Positions 7,489 through 15,557 of a stretch of DNA of 64,000 nucleotides are shown piece after piece. How positions within the stretch are numbered: the first letter of the stretch is position 1; every line of letters starts with the position of its first letter. The stretch comes from Paraperibacillus marinus. GTDB lineage: Bacteria > Bacillota > Bacilli > Bacillales > DSM-1321. Location: NCBI RefSeq assembly GCF_046237605.1, contig NZ_CP143542.1, positions 1,426,001 to 1,490,000 of the forward strand. Reading direction: 5' to 3'. A program made the translations under genes and the position numbers. The notes beneath the pieces are model-generated. The model saw only the letters and a program-made list of their open reading frames with translations. It did not search any database and had not been told where the DNA came from.

Positions 7489-8910
7489 ATGGCAAAAGAA
7501 TATGATTTAGTCATCCTTGGCGGAGGCACCGGGGGATATGTTGCAGCGATCCGCGCTGCCCAGCTCGGCCTGAGTACCGCCATAGTTGAAAAGGGAAAAC
7601 TCGGAGGCACATGCCTGCATAAAGGATGCATTCCTTCCAAGGCACTGCTCCGCAGCGCAGAAGTGTTCAAGACAGCCAGGCAGAGTGAAGAATTCGGTGT
7701 AATCACTGGTGAAGTGAGTCTTAATTTCATTAAGGTCCAGGAGCGCAAAGGCAAAATCATCGAACAGCTGCATAACGGCGTGAAATACCTGATGAAGAAG
7801 GGGAAAATCGATGTAGTAGAAGGCATGGGCCGGATACTCGGACCTTCCATCTTTTCGCCGATGCCGGGCACAGTCTCTGTTGAGATGAATAATGGTGATG
7901 ATAATGAAATGCTGATTCCTAAGAACGTTATCATAGCGACCGGTTCAAGGCCGAGGACACTACCTGGATTGGACTTTGACGGGAAACTTGTATTGTCTTC
8001 AGATGAAGCACTTGAACTGGAAGAGCTTCCTAAATCCATCATCATTGTGGGCGGCGGGGTCATCGGAATTGAATGGGCATCCATGATGTCTGATTTTGGA
8101 GTTGAGGTCACAGTGATTGAATATGCCGACAGAATTATTCCTACAGAAGATAAGGATGTTTCCAAAGAGATGCAGCGCCTTATGAAGAAAAAGGGAGTCA
8201 AGATCATCACCGGCGCAAAGGTGCTGCCTGAAACACTTGAAAAGTCTGTTGGCGTCAAGATTTCGGCAGAGGTCAAGGATGAGCTTCAGGAATTTGAAGC
8301 GGAAAAGATCCTGGTTTCGGTAGGGAGGATGGCCAATACAGAAGGCATCGGCCTCCAGAATACAGAAATCCAGCTTGATAAGGGATACATATTGACCAAT
8401 GAATTTTACCAGACAAAGGAGTCTCATATATATGCTATCGGCGATTGTATAGGAGGACTTCAGCTCGCCCATGTGGCGTCCCATGAAGGAATCAAGGCTG
8501 TGGAGCATATCGCAGGCAAAAATCCTGCTCCGATTGATTATACGACCATTTCAAAATGCATTTACTCTAGTCCGGAAGCTGCAAGCGTGGGCCTGACAGA
8601 GGAAGAAGCAAAGGCGAAGGGATTCAAAATCAAAATCGGCAAATTCCCATTCAAGGTCATTGGAAAGGCTCTCGTATACGGAGAATCAGATGGCTTTGTG
8701 AAGATCATTGCCAATGAGGAAAATGACGACCTGCTTGGAGTGCATATGATTGGTCCGCATGTGACAGACATGATTTCAGAGGCAGGACTTGCCAAGGTTC
8801 TCGACGCGACTCCTTGGGAAATCGGCCATACGATCCATCCGCACCCGACACTTTCAGAGGCTATCGGTGAAGCTGCCCAGGCAGTGGACGGGCTTGCTAT
8901 CCATTCATAA
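7489..8910 (+). CDS. lpdV: Dihydrolipoyl dehydrogenase, E3 of the branched-chain 2-oxoacid dehydrogenase
   Basis: A 473-residue flavoprotein that reoxidises the lipoyl groups of BkdB with NAD. It shows the FAD motif GGGTGGYVAA near the N-terminus, the redox disulfide GGTCLHKGC (C42 and C47), the NAD motif GGGVIGIEWAS, and the C-terminal His-Glu pair in HPHPTLSEA. The buk stop lies directly before an ATG at 7483, but GGAG is only 3 nt away from that codon. The ATG at 7489 has good spacing and is preferred. It is dedicated to the bkd operon by position. Confidence 0.95.
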   Translation: MAKEYDLVILGGGTGGYVAAIRAAQLGLSTAIVEKGKLGGTCLHKGCIPSKALLRSAEVFKTARQSEEFGVITGEVSLNFIKVQERKGKIIEQLHNGVKYLMKKGKIDVVEGMGRILGPSIFSPMPGTVSVEMNNGDDNEMLIPKNVIIATGSRPRTLPGLDFDGKLVLSSDEALELEELPKSIIIVGGGVIGIEWASMMSDFGVEVTVIEYADRIIPTEDKDVSKEMQRLMKKKGVKIITGAKVLPETLEKSVGVKISAEVKDELQEFEAEKILVSVGRMANTEGIGLQNTEIQLDKGYILTNEFYQTKESHIYAIGDCIGGLQLAHVASHEGIKAVEHIAGKNPAPIDYTTISKCIYSSPEAASVGLTEEEAKAKGFKIKIGKFPFKVIGKALVYGESDGFVKIIANEENDDLLGVHMIGPHVTDMISEAGLAKVLDATPWEIGHTIHPHPTLSEAIGEAAQAVDGLAIHS

Positions 8911-8939
8911 GCTTATATAAATTATTAGGAGGTTTAAAC

Positions 8940-9947
8940 ATGGTTGAAAATCGCCACGAGGCATTGGGTCTCTCAAATGAAACCGTATTGGACATGTACG
9001 AAATGATGCTCCTCAGCAGGCGCATCGACGAGCGCATGTGGCTCTTGAACCGTTCCGGCAAAATCCCGTTCGTTATTTCCTGCCAGGGACAGGAGGCAGC
9101 GCAGGTTGGGGCGGCATTCGCACTGGATCATCAAAAGGATTATGTTCTTCCTTACTATCGTGATGTAGGAGTGGTGGTAACCTTCGGGATGACGGCCAAA
9201 GATCTAATGCTTTCTGCGTTTGCAAAAGCAGAGGATCCGAATTCCGGAGGCAGGCAGATGCCTGGCCACTTCGGACAGAGAGTCAACCGCATCGTAACAG
9301 GTTCATCCCCTGTAACCACACAGGTGCCGCATGCGGTGGGCATCGCACTGGCCGGAAAGATGCAGGGTGAGGATCTTGTGACTTTCGTTACATTTGGTGA
9401 AGGTTCATCGAACCAGGGAGACTTCCACGAAGGAGCAAACTTTGCAGGAGTACATAAACTGCCGGTTGTTTTTATGTGTGAAAATAATAAATACGCCATC
9501 TCGGTTCCGATTGAAAAGCAGCTGGCCTGTGAAAATGTATCAGACCGGGCCATCGGCTATGGAATGCCGGGAATTACAGTGGATGGAAATGATCCGCTTG
9601 AAGTATATAAAGCCGTGAAGGAAGCGGCTGACAGGGGACGCAGGGGTGAAGGCCCAAGTCTGGTCGAAACGGTTTCCTACCGCTTGACAGCACACTCAAG
9701 CGATGATGATGACCGTCTCTACCGCTCGCCATCTGAAGTGGCAGAAGCGAAGACCAAGGATCCGATTATCACTTTCGGTGCTTATCTGAAAGAAACGGGC
9801 GTAATGGACGATCAGCTGGAGGAAACGATCAACAAAAGAGTGATGCAGGTCGTCAATGAAGCTACTGATTATGCCGAAAACGCTCCATATTCAGAGCCGG
9901 AGCAGGCACTGAAATATGTATATGCCGAGGAACAGGGGGAATTGTAA
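8940..9947 (+). CDS. bkdAA: Branched-chain 2-oxoacid dehydrogenase E1 alpha
   Basis: A 335-residue thiamine-diphosphate-dependent E1 subunit. It decarboxylates 2-oxoisovalerate, 2-oxoisocaproate and 2-oxo-3-methylvalerate and transfers the acyl group to lipoyl-E2. Visible features are RRIDERMWLLNRSGKIPF, GQEAAQVG, HFGQRV, and the ThDP/Mg motif GEGSSNQGDFHEGANFA followed by VVFMCENNKYAIS. The phosphorylation-loop-like segment TAHSSDDDD is typical of E1 alpha. An AGGAGGT site precedes the ATG. The stop overlaps the bkdAB start by one base, so translation is likely coupled. Confidence 0.96.
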   Translation: MVENRHEALGLSNETVLDMYEMMLLSRRIDERMWLLNRSGKIPFVISCQGQEAAQVGAAFALDHQKDYVLPYYRDVGVVVTFGMTAKDLMLSAFAKAEDPNSGGRQMPGHFGQRVNRIVTGSSPVTTQVPHAVGIALAGKMQGEDLVTFVTFGEGSSNQGDFHEGANFAGVHKLPVVFMCENNKYAISVPIEKQLACENVSDRAIGYGMPGITVDGNDPLEVYKAVKEAADRGRRGEGPSLVETVSYRLTAHSSDDDDRLYRSPSEVAEAKTKDPIITFGAYLKETGVMDDQLEETINKRVMQVVNEATDYAENAPYSEPEQALKYVYAEEQGEL

Positions 9948-10930
9948 TGCCAGTTATTTCATATATCGATGCGGTCACCATGGCGCTTCGGGAAGAGATG
10001 GAAAGAGATTCGCGTGTCTTTGTCCTTGGTGAGGATGTCGGGAAAAAAGGCGGGGTATTCAAGGCGACTTACGGACTGTATGACCAGTTTGGCGAAGACC
10101 GAGTACTCGATACACCGCTTGCTGAATCTGCCATTGCAGGAGTAGGGATCGGGGCTGCCATGTATGGGATGCGCCCGGTTGCTGAAATGCAATTCGCCGA
10201 TTTCATCATGCCGGCTGTGAATCAAATTGTGTCGGAAGCCGCTAAAATCCGCTATCGTTCCAATAATGACTGGAACTGTCCAATGGTCATCCGTGCCCCA
10301 TACGGAGGCGGAGTCCATGGTGCACTTTATCATTCCCAGTCTGTAGAGGCTCTCTTCGCCGGTACCCCGGGGCTTAAGATCGTTATGCCGTCCACTCCTT
10401 ATGACGTGAAGGGCCTTTTGAAGGCGGCCATCCGTGATGAAGACCCAGTCCTGTTTTTTGAACATAAGCGGGCTTACCGGCTGATTAAGGGGGAAGTACC
10501 GGCTGATGACTATGTGCTGCCAATCGGGAAGGCAGATGTGAAGCGCGAGGGTGAAGATATTACAGTCATCACCTATGGACTTTGCGTGCATTTTGCCCTG
10601 CAGGCCGCTGAGCGTCTCGCCAGTGACGGCATTTCAGCACATGTCCTGGATCTTCGCACAGTCTATCCATTGGATAAGGAAGCGATCATTGAAGCAGCAT
10701 CCAAGACAGGGAAAGTGCTCCTCTTGACGGAAGACAACAAAGAGGGAAGCATCATGAGCGAGGTGGCTGCCATTATTGCAGAGAACTGTCTGTTCGACCT
10801 TGATGCACCAATCAAGCGCCTTGCCGGACCTGATGTGCCTGCTATGCCATATTCACCGACGATGGAAAAGTATTTCATGGTCAACCCGGACAAAGTTGAA
10901 AAAGCTATGCGCGAGCTGGCTGAATTTTAA
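9947..10930 (+). CDS. bkdAB: Branched-chain 2-oxoacid dehydrogenase E1 beta
   Basis: A 327-residue partner of BkdAA. It contains the transketolase pyrimidine-binding domain (GEDVGKKGGVFKAT, DTPLAESAIAG, MQFADFIMPAVNQ) and the C-terminal transketolase domain (ITYGLCVHFALQAAE, DLRTVYPLDKEAI). The start ATG overlaps the bkdAA stop (TAATG), which supports equimolar expression of the alpha2beta2 E1. Length is normal and all family landmarks are present. Confidence 0.96.
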   Translation: MPVISYIDAVTMALREEMERDSRVFVLGEDVGKKGGVFKATYGLYDQFGEDRVLDTPLAESAIAGVGIGAAMYGMRPVAEMQFADFIMPAVNQIVSEAAKIRYRSNNDWNCPMVIRAPYGGGVHGALYHSQSVEALFAGTPGLKIVMPSTPYDVKGLLKAAIRDEDPVLFFEHKRAYRLIKGEVPADDYVLPIGKADVKREGEDITVITYGLCVHFALQAAERLASDGISAHVLDLRTVYPLDKEAIIEAASKTGKVLLLTEDNKEGSIMSEVAAIIAENCLFDLDAPIKRLAGPDVPAMPYSPTMEKYFMVNPDKVEKAMRELAEF

Positions 10931-10956
10931 TAAAGAAACTGGAAGGAGGGTACACG

Positions 10957-12237
10957 ATGACCATCGAGAAATTGAAAATGCCGCAGCTGGGAGAAAGTGT
11001 AACGGAAGGGACAATCAGCAAATGGCTGGTTGCCCCTGGAGATAAGATAAATAAATATGACCCGATCGCTGAAGTGATGACTGACAAAGTAAATGCAGAA
11101 ATTCCTTCATCCTTTACAGGCATCATCAAGGAATTAATCGCTGAAGAAGGTGAGACTCTGTCTGTCGGGGAATTCATCTGCTCGGTTGAAACCGAAGGCG
11201 GTGCTCAGGAAGAAACAGCTGGCGGTGAAAAGCCGGCGGCCGCACGAGTATCAGCGAAAGTGGCAGAGCCGGAGAAGGATACCTCCAGCAAATCGCGCTA
11301 CTCCCCTGCTGTGCTTAAAATTGCACAGGAAAATGGAATTGACCTTGCGCAGGTAACAGGTTCGGGTGCCGGCGGGCGAATCACGAGGAAAGATCTGCTG
11401 GCCGTAATCGAGGCAGGCGGTACTCCCCAGCCTGAACAGCCGGCCACGCCAGCTCCAAAGCCTGCAGCCCGCCAGCAGGAACCGCAGGCTGCCCGCCCTG
11501 AAAGAAAAACAGAAAGCCCTGCGGTATCATCCGCTCCTGGGGATATCGAAATACCAGTGACAGGCGTACGAAAGGCGATTGCTTCCAATATGCTAAGAAG
11601 CAAACATGAAGCCCCTCACGCCTGGACCATGGTTGAAGTGGATGTGACGAAGCTTGTTTCCTATAGAGACTCCTTGAAGTCAGGATTCAAACAGCAGGAG
11701 GGCTTTAATCTGACGTACTTCGCCTTCTTCGTGAAAGCAGTGGCACAGGCGCTGAAAGAATTCCCGCAGATCAATTCCATGTGGGCTGGAGATAAAATCA
11801 TTCAGAAAAAAGATATCAACATCTCCATTGCCGTTGCTACAGAGGATGCTCTGTATGTTCCGGTCATCAAAAATGCCGATGAAAAAACAATAAAAGGCAT
11901 TGCCCGTGAAATTACGGAGCTAGCAGGCAAAGTGAGAGCCGGAAAGCTTAGATCGGATGAAATGCAGGGAGGGACCTTCACGGTCAATAACACAGGCTCA
12001 TTCGGATCCGTGCAGTCAATGGGAATCATCAATTATCCGCAGGCGGCCATCCTGCAGGTAGAATCGATTGTAAAGCGTCCGGTCATCATCGACGGCATGA
12101 TTGCCGTGCGTGACATGGTGAATCTCTGTATGTCGCTTGATCACCGGGTGCTCGACGGTTTAGTATGCGGACGTTTCCTTGCAAGAGTAAAAGAAATACT
12201 GGAAAGCACATCTCCGGAGACTACACCGATCTATTAG
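10957..12237 (+). CDS. bkdB: Branched-chain 2-oxoacid dehydrogenase E2 (dihydrolipoyl acyltransferase)
   Basis: A 426-residue E2 core protein. The order is: one lipoyl domain with the modified lysine in VMTDKVNAEI (K44), an Ala/Pro/Gln-rich linker, a peripheral-subunit-binding domain (YSPAVLKIAQENGIDLAQ, about residues 110-150), a second Pro/Ala linker, and the catalytic acyltransferase domain. The active site is SLDHRVLDG with H396 and D400. The single lipoyl domain is usual for BkdB. An AAGGAGGG site precedes the ATG. It is the last gene of the bkd operon and is followed by a strong terminator. Confidence 0.95.
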   Translation: MTIEKLKMPQLGESVTEGTISKWLVAPGDKINKYDPIAEVMTDKVNAEIPSSFTGIIKELIAEEGETLSVGEFICSVETEGGAQEETAGGEKPAAARVSAKVAEPEKDTSSKSRYSPAVLKIAQENGIDLAQVTGSGAGGRITRKDLLAVIEAGGTPQPEQPATPAPKPAARQQEPQAARPERKTESPAVSSAPGDIEIPVTGVRKAIASNMLRSKHEAPHAWTMVEVDVTKLVSYRDSLKSGFKQQEGFNLTYFAFFVKAVAQALKEFPQINSMWAGDKIIQKKDINISIAVATEDALYVPVIKNADEKTIKGIAREITELAGKVRAGKLRSDEMQGGTFTVNNTGSFGSVQSMGIINYPQAAILQVESIVKRPVIIDGMIAVRDMVNLCMSLDHRVLDGLVCGRFLARVKEILESTSPETTPIY

Positions 12238-12344
12238 GACCAGGTTATAAAAGGCGGCTGTGGGAGAATGCGGCAAGGAAATGAACCTTCTTATTTTATA
12301 CTCTTCCCGAAACTGCCTATTAAATAGTTGATCAGTTAAAATAG

Positions 12345-12390
12345 AAAGCACCTCCCAATTGAAAGGCTATAATCAATTGGGAGGTGCTTT
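12345..12390. terminator. Strong bidirectional terminator after bkdB
   Basis: A perfect 18-bp stem (AAAGCACCTCCCAATTGA with its complement) has a 10-nt loop, flanked by A residues on one side and T residues on the other. It separates convergent bkdB and the yqjA-like gene and marks the end of the bkd operon. Confidence 0.85.
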
Positions 12391-12406
12391 TCTATCAGGC
12401 AGTACC

Positions 12407-13375
12407 TTACTCAGCAGGAGAATTCCCTGTCTCAAGGATGAATTGAGATTTAATCTGGAGAAACCTTTCGATTTCATTTATGAATACCAGGAGCGCTGCC
12501 CTGGTTTCGAATTCCTCGCGTGTTTTCGGAAGTTCCATCTTCTCGAAGGTTTGACGCAAAGCACGCAGGGAAACCAGCAGTCCGGTAGCGGGGTTTTCCT
12601 TACGGATGCTATGGCCGATTTCCTCCATCAGCTCGGCTGCCATTACATTCTGCTCGAAGGTCGTTGGCAGATGAAGGATGATCGGGATGACTCTCTGGAT
12701 GATGTCAAATTGTTGTCCGCGCATATTGAAATAATCGCGATAGTAATTTTCCTTGCGAAAAAAGGAGTTTTCCACACTCCGGCGGGCCAGGTCCTTCCCT
12801 TCCCGGATAGCATTTCCACTTTTTAAGACAGCTTCATCATTCCATACTTTTTCTTTTTTTCTGATGAAGCGGGCAAGCTGCAGGAAAATCAGTTTGAAAT
12901 TCTCCTCTGTCTCTGAAGATTTCCTGCGAAGGTCTTTTTCGACGCTGGGCATATAAAGATTGAAAAGCAGTGCAACCAGGATCCCAATGGTAATGATGAA
13001 CACTTCATTTAAAACAAAAGCGTATGTAATGTTTTTTGTTAAATATAATTGCATCACGATGACAAAACCGGGGATGATCCCCTCATGAAGTCCCAATTTC
13101 GCCATCAGGGGGATGTATATAAACAGGAGGACACCCACAGAAATGGGTGTGAACGATCCCCATTGAAACAGGATGACTGCAAGGGCCATGCCGAGAATTC
13201 CGGCAGCAAATCGCCTTAAGGCTATGACGGCTGACTGCCTTTTTGTGCTCTGGACACTAAGCAGTGTTATGATAGCGGCGGTAGCCGCGTTTTCGAGTGA
13301 AAACATTCCGGCAATCATCAATGAGACCATAGCTCCTATAGCTGTTTTTATTGTCCGGCTGCCAATTATAAACAC
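12407..13375 (-). CDS. Aromatic acid exporter family protein (YqjA paralog)
   Basis: A 322-residue membrane protein of the YqjA/DUF939 type. About five N-terminal hydrophobic segments (residues 1-140) are followed by the family landmark LLFNLYMPSVEKDLRR and a long helical cytosolic part ending in MELPKTREEFETRAAL. The GTG at 13375 is chosen because GAGAAGG lies just upstream and because it aligns with the start of the paralog at 37249; an upstream TTG would add 14 residues. The paralog occupies the usual yqjA position, so this copy is extra. Substrate is unknown. Confidence 0.85.
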   Translation of the reverse strand: MFIIGSRTIKTAIGAMVSLMIAGMFSLENAATAAIITLLSVQSTKRQSAVIALRRFAAGILGMALAVILFQWGSFTPISVGVLLFIYIPLMAKLGLHEGIIPGFVIVMQLYLTKNITYAFVLNEVFIITIGILVALLFNLYMPSVEKDLRRKSSETEENFKLIFLQLARFIRKKEKVWNDEAVLKSGNAIREGKDLARRSVENSFFRKENYYRDYFNMRGQQFDIIQRVIPIILHLPTTFEQNVMAAELMEEIGHSIRKENPATGLLVSLRALRQTFEKMELPKTREEFETRAALLVFINEIERFLQIKSQFILETGNSPAE

Positions 13376-13637
13376 AGTTGTACCTTCTCTCCATAATTTC
13401 TTTCTTAGGCTTTGCAATTCAGGCTGAAATATATCATGCGAGCATGACTTTCATAGCTTAAATATCTATTATATTTCCGGGCATTCAAATATAAAAATAA
13501 TAAGCTTTAGAATAGTAAAGCCCTGCGATTCTGGTGTACAGGGATCTTTATACGTAAGCCTGTAATTGCACAAATATACTGACTGTTCTAAAATATGAGT
13601 ATCAGCAATGCTATCTTTTACTTGCAGGGAGGGAAAT

Positions 13638-13670
13638 GCTTCCAGGTTGATGATTTATTTATTTGGAAGC
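13638..13670 (+). promoter_or_regulatory. Leader hairpin that could mask the mutA ribosome binding site
   Basis: GCTTCCA (13638-13644) is the exact complement of TGGAAGC (13664-13670), and the second arm contains the GGAAG that is the only Shine-Dalgarno candidate close to the mutA ATG at 13677. A micro-ORF of four codons (ATG CTT CCA GGT, stop) begins at 13636 and runs through the first arm. Translation of it would open the hairpin. The regulatory role is inference. Confidence 0.35.
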
Positions 13671-13676
13671 GATTAC

Positions 13677-15557
13677 ATGAAAACGAGCGAAATAAAGAAG
13701 CTTGATTTTCCGGCTGCGGATTTTTCCAGCTGGGAAGATGCTGCTGCGAAAAGTCTGAAGGGGAAGAGTGTCAGCAGTCTTTCTAGAAATACATATGAAG
13801 GTATACAAATCGATCCGCTTTATTATAAAAATGGAACTATAACAGAACTTCCCGGACAGAGACCGTATACCCGGGGAACCGAACCTGCCGGAAGCCGGGA
13901 AGGGACATGGGGGATTGCCCAGTGCCTGAGGGCGGAAGATCATGAGGAATTATTCGCTCTCGTAGAGGAGGCTGTAAAGAAAGGGCAGAATACAATCTCT
14001 TTTGATGCTGAACTGTTCGATTCGTTGGATGCCGGCCGGCTGCAGGAACTGATGAGAAAACTCCGTGCAGTCAATCTTCCTTTCTTCCTCGATCTTAAGG
14101 GAAGGCAGGAAGTTTTATTCAGAAGCATCAAAGATGACCCGGAACTTCAAGCCGGACTTCGGGGAGCTGCTGCCGAGGACCTGATATCGGACGGAGCGTC
14201 AGCTGGGAGCCTGCCTGTAGATAAAGACAAGTTTTCAATGGAACTAGCGGCCCGCCTTAAGGCAATGAATGATACTTTTCCAGGGCTCCGGAGCCTCCTT
14301 GTCAAAGCTTCTGTCTACCATAATGCCGGGGCAAGTGCTGTGCAGGAATTGGCTTTTGCCCTGGCCCTTGGTGTGGAATATCTGGAAATGGGACGGAAGG
14401 AAGGAATCGACGCCTGCGGACTCTCTGAGAAAATGGTATTTTCCTTTGCAGTTGGTTCGAGCTTCTTTATGGAAATCGCAAAGCTGAGGGCAGCCCGCAG
14501 GCTCTGGTCGAGGATAGGAGAAGCTTACAAGGATGAGATAAAGCCATTCAGGATGGAAATTCATGCTGAAACCTCCGCGTTTTCACAGACGGTCTTTGAT
14601 CCGCATGTGAATATTTTAAGAACAGCGGGACAGGCTTTTGCGGCGGCAGTGGGGAATGTCCAATATCTCCAGATTCATCCCTTTGATTTGCCTGCGGTGC
14701 CATCGAGCCCGCTTGCCGGCAGGATTGCCCGCAATATCCACCACATCCTGTCAGAGGAAGCTCAGCTTAAGCATTCAGCAGATCCTGCAGGGGGATCATG
14801 GTATGTTGAAAAGCTTACCGATCAGCTTGCAGAATCAGCGTGGGAATTATTCCTTGAAATTGAAGACATGGGGGGAGCATGGGCTGCCCTTGAAAGCGGA
14901 TGGATACAGGAGCAGATCGGCAAAACATTTAATGATAAGGCACATAATGTGATGATAAGAAAAGAGAAGCTGGTCGGGACCAATGTTTATGCAGATCTCA
15001 GCCAGTCTGCAAAACCGGGAAAGGGAACATCGGATGGCACCGCTGCAGCACCTGAGAATCATGTAGAAAAGGGCATTAATGCCCTGAAGCCCAAAAGGAT
15101 GTCGGAAGAGGCGGAGGCGATCCGCCATAAAGCAGCGGCAATGGCCGAAAGGCGGGGAACGATACCAAGAGTTGGTCTAATTGGACTTGGTGCTTTAAAG
15201 GAATTCAAACCGAGAGCCGACTTCATCCGCAGTTTTTTCGCGGCTGGGGGAATCCATTCAGACATCAGCCCGCCTATTTATGGCGTGAACCAGGCGCTTT
15301 CCTTTATCAGCACGAATGAGGACGTCGAGCACTTCCTGATATGCGGCACTGATGAGGCGTATGAAAATGAAGCTGTTCAGTATATCTCTGCCATTAAGGC
15401 AGCGTTTCCTCATAAAAGGATATATATTGCAGGCAGGCTGGCGAAGGAGCTGGCCGGATCGGCTGAAAAAGCGGGACTTAACGGCAGCATACACCAGAAC
15501 ACCAGCCTTGATCTAATTAATACGTTCTTGGTGGAGATGGAGGGTAAAACACGATGA
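13677..15557 (+). CDS. mutA: Methylmalonyl-CoA mutase small subunit MutA
   Basis: A 626-residue subunit of the B12-dependent mutase, related to MutB but catalytically supportive. The N-terminal part carries the family start (WEDAAAKSLKGKSVSSLSRNTYEGI), and ADPAGGSWYVEKLTDQLAESAWELF matches MM_CoA_mutase. The C-terminal B12-like domain (about 510-626) lacks the DxHxxG cobalamin-ligand motif, as is normal for this subunit. The ATG at 13677 gives the expected N-terminus; in-frame starts at 13650 and 13608 are possible. It overlaps mutB by four bases (ATGA), so translation is probably coupled. Confidence 0.92.
   Translation: MKTSEIKKLDFPAADFSSWEDAAAKSLKGKSVSSLSRNTYEGIQIDPLYYKNGTITELPGQRPYTRGTEPAGSREGTWGIAQCLRAEDHEELFALVEEAVKKGQNTISFDAELFDSLDAGRLQELMRKLRAVNLPFFLDLKGRQEVLFRSIKDDPELQAGLRGAAAEDLISDGASAGSLPVDKDKFSMELAARLKAMNDTFPGLRSLLVKASVYHNAGASAVQELAFALALGVEYLEMGRKEGIDACGLSEKMVFSFAVGSSFFMEIAKLRAARRLWSRIGEAYKDEIKPFRMEIHAETSAFSQTVFDPHVNILRTAGQAFAAAVGNVQYLQIHPFDLPAVPSSPLAGRIARNIHHILSEEAQLKHSADPAGGSWYVEKLTDQLAESAWELFLEIEDMGGAWAALESGWIQEQIGKTFNDKAHNVMIRKEKLVGTNVYADLSQSAKPGKGTSDGTAAAPENHVEKGINALKPKRMSEEAEAIRHKAAAMAERRGTIPRVGLIGLGALKEFKPRADFIRSFFAAGGIHSDISPPIYGVNQALSFISTNEDVEHFLICGTDEAYENEAVQYISAIKAAFPHKRIYIAGRLAKELAGSAEKAGLNGSIHQNTSLDLINTFLVEMEGKTR

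Noticed and set aside
7212..8276. Long minus-strand frame antisense to buk and lpdV (354 codons)
   Set aside because: It spans two certain genes and shows a low-complexity Ser/Pro/Thr composition typical of shadows.
13418..13676. Search for a cobalamin riboswitch before mutA
   Set aside because: No B12-box-like sequence or matching structure was seen.
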